Source: Sporosarcina sp. (GTDB lineage: Bacteria; Bacillota; Bacilli; Bacillales_A; Planococcaceae). From it: DNA of 64,000 bases. The stretch's first letter is position 1, and each line of letters opens with the position of its first letter. The translations under genes and the position numbers were made by a program. Below are positions 62,950-64,000 of the stretch, piece after piece. The notes beneath the pieces were generated by a model, which did no database searches, was not told where the DNA came from, and saw only the letters and a program-made list of their open reading frames with translations. The stretch is taken from assembly GCA_026169375.1 (NCBI GenBank), contig JAPFCR010000043.1, forward strand, positions 1 to 64,000, read 5' to 3'.

Positions 62950-63530
62950 GACAAAAAGCATTATCAAGAGAGACAGCAGAAACATCTATTTCATTAGACT
63001 TTTCAGTCGATGGAACAGGTGAGACTGATATTCAAACAGGCGTTGGTTTTTTCGATCATATGTTAACATTATTTACAAAACATGGATTATTTGATTTGAA
63101 AGTAAAGTGTGGTGGTGATACAGAAGTCGATGATCACCATACAGTCGAGGACATTGGAATTGTGTTAGGACAAGCTTTTAACGAAAGTATCGGAACGAAA
63201 GAGGGAATTGAACGATACGCAACGATTTCGGTTCCGATGGATGAAGCACTTTCAACAGTATCTTTAGACATTAGTGGACGTTCATTTTTAGTGTATAACG
63301 TAGAAGGGTTGAAGGACAAAGTAGGAGAGTTTGACACGGAATTAGTAGAAGAGTTTTTCCACGCATTTACGAGCCATGCAAAAGTAACGTTACACATTAA
63401 TTTACAATATGGGAAAAATACCCACCATATCATTGAATCGATTTTCAAAGCATTCGGTCGTGCTATGCGTGTAGCAAGCTCTATTAATCCAGATGTGAAA
63501 GGAATTCCATCAACAAAAGGATTATTATAA
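62946..63530 (+). CDS. hisB: Imidazoleglycerol-phosphate dehydratase
   Basis: 194 aa monofunctional enzyme. Duplicated metal motifs: GFFDHMLTLFTKHG with DDHHTVEDIG, and FFHAFTSHAKVTLH with NTHHIIESIFKAFGRA. Converts imidazole-glycerol phosphate to imidazole-acetol phosphate. Four-base overlap with hisD. The next gene in the order is hisA, 51 bases downstream; hisH, which usually lies between, is absent. Confidence 0.96.
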   Translation: MRQKALSRETAETSISLDFSVDGTGETDIQTGVGFFDHMLTLFTKHGLFDLKVKCGGDTEVDDHHTVEDIGIVLGQAFNESIGTKEGIERYATISVPMDEALSTVSLDISGRSFLVYNVEGLKDKVGEFDTELVEEFFHAFTSHAKVTLHINLQYGKNTHHIIESIFKAFGRAMRVASSINPDVKGIPSTKGLL

Positions 63531-63581
63531 ACATCTTTAAATGCGTATATGAATCTATTTCATCAGAAGGAGCGAAAAACA

Positions 63582-64000
63582 ATGATTCTTTTTCCAGCGA
63601 TTGATATTCGAAATGGTAAATGTGTAAGACTTGTACAAGGGGATTATGACCAAGAAGTGGTCTACGGAGATTCTCCAACGGAAATGGCACTTTTATGGGA
63701 AAAACAAGGTGCTGAATTTATACATATCGTTGACTTAGACGGGGCGAAAACAGGAGACTCACCTAATCAGCGAGCAATACAAGCGATTGCAAAAGCAGTA
63801 TCCGTTCCAATTCAAGTAGGTGGCGGTGTCAGGTCGATGGAAATGATCGAGAAGCATATAGAGAGCGGTGTAGACCGTGTCATTATTGGTACAGCTGCCA
63901 TTACGAATCGTCCATTTTTAGAAGAAGCTGTCGGGAAATACGGGAATCAAATTGCAGTTTCGATTGATGCACGAAATGGGTTTGTCGCGACAGATGGCTG
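63582..64000 (+). CDS. hisA: ProFAR isomerase HisA (partial, runs off the window)
   Basis: First 139 codons of HisA. MILFPAIDIRNGKCVRLVQG (catalytic Asp in AIDI), HIVDLDGAKTG and VPIQVGGGVRSMEMIE then VIIGTAAI are the half-barrel signatures of 5'ProFAR isomerase rather than HisF, which would start with a KRIIPCLD-type sequence. aaggag seven to eight bases before ATG 63582. The 3' end lies beyond position 64000. Confidence 0.93.
   Translation, partial: MILFPAIDIRNGKCVRLVQGDYDQEVVYGDSPTEMALLWEKQGAEFIHIVDLDGAKTGDSPNQRAIQAIAKAVSVPIQVGGGVRSMEMIEKHIESGVDRVIIGTAAITNRPFLEEAVGKYGNQIAVSIDARNGFVATDG

Overview
The window looks like a chromosomal segment of an AT-rich, endospore-forming member of the Bacillales, most likely Planococcaceae (Sporosarcina/Lysinibacillus type). 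The reasons are a gerA-type germinant receptor operon, a CotF-like coat protein, a SleL-like cortex hydrolase, a DUF3231 protein, T-box leaders, strong AGGAGG ribosome sites, frequent TTG/GTG starts and SLH surface anchoring. I saw no prophage, insertion sequence, CRISPR array, rRNA or tRNA. Species assignment is inference from gene content only.

Layout. 0-4.6 kb: a GC-rich repeat at the left edge, an SLH surface protein, an ACR3/bile-acid-symporter type permease, a small membrane protein and a membrane-anchored thermonuclease. 4.4-6.1 kb: a T-box leader (probable tyrosine specifier) and an NhaC-family transporter. 6.1-6.5 kb: decayed fragments, including a broken CZB domain. 6.5-8.1 kb: bpsA-bpsB (type III polyketide synthase plus methyltransferase). 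8.2-14.5 kb: LLM oxidoreductase, YqxD, proline dehydrogenase, leucyl aminopeptidase and a TRM11-type methyltransferase. 14.7-17.6 kb: serine hydrolase, C26 amidase and M19 dipeptidase as one operon. 17.6-22.2 kb: gerA-type operon (AA-AB-AC order on the minus strand) and a DUF3231 protein. 22.5-32.5 kb: two MBL-fold proteins, a DUF3006 protein, a WYL regulator, two lipoproteins, a ribonuclease J, a membrane trypsin-like protease and a LysM-3D protein. 32.7-41.4 kb: a dipeptide epimerase, a GNAT protein, a Yip1 protein, YpsA, a 6S RNA, a TetR-SMR-SMR cluster, cyanase, MetA, a structured antisense-direction RNA candidate, ferredoxin, a HAD phosphatase and CotF. 41.4-43.1 kb: a putative sigma-K microprotein diverging from a sigma-E-like sleL. 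43.2-50.8 kb: ilvD, a chemoreceptor, a HAD phosphatase, and serA with a class V aminotransferase under a serine T-box. 51.4-58.7 kb: gdhA and the mannitol operon mtlA-mtlR-mtlF-mtlD. 58.8-64 kb: hisJ diverging from hisZGDB-hisA, which runs off the right edge.

Links between genes. Amino-acid supply is a theme: serine (T-box, aminotransferase, SerA and a nearby HAD phosphatase), histidine (operon plus HisJ), branched-chain (IlvD), methionine (MetA) and glutamate (GdhA). Germination and coat functions are scattered over GerA, SleL and CotF. The most unusual items are: MtlA with two tandem EIIB domains about 85% identical; two unannotated membrane microproteins sharing an IR-AN-LF-LP pattern, one behind a sigma-K consensus promoter; a promoter-driven structured RNA between metA and fer; a 6S RNA gene next to ypsA; an operator duplicated at a TetR gene and its SMR pair; and a his operon lacking hisH between hisB and hisA.
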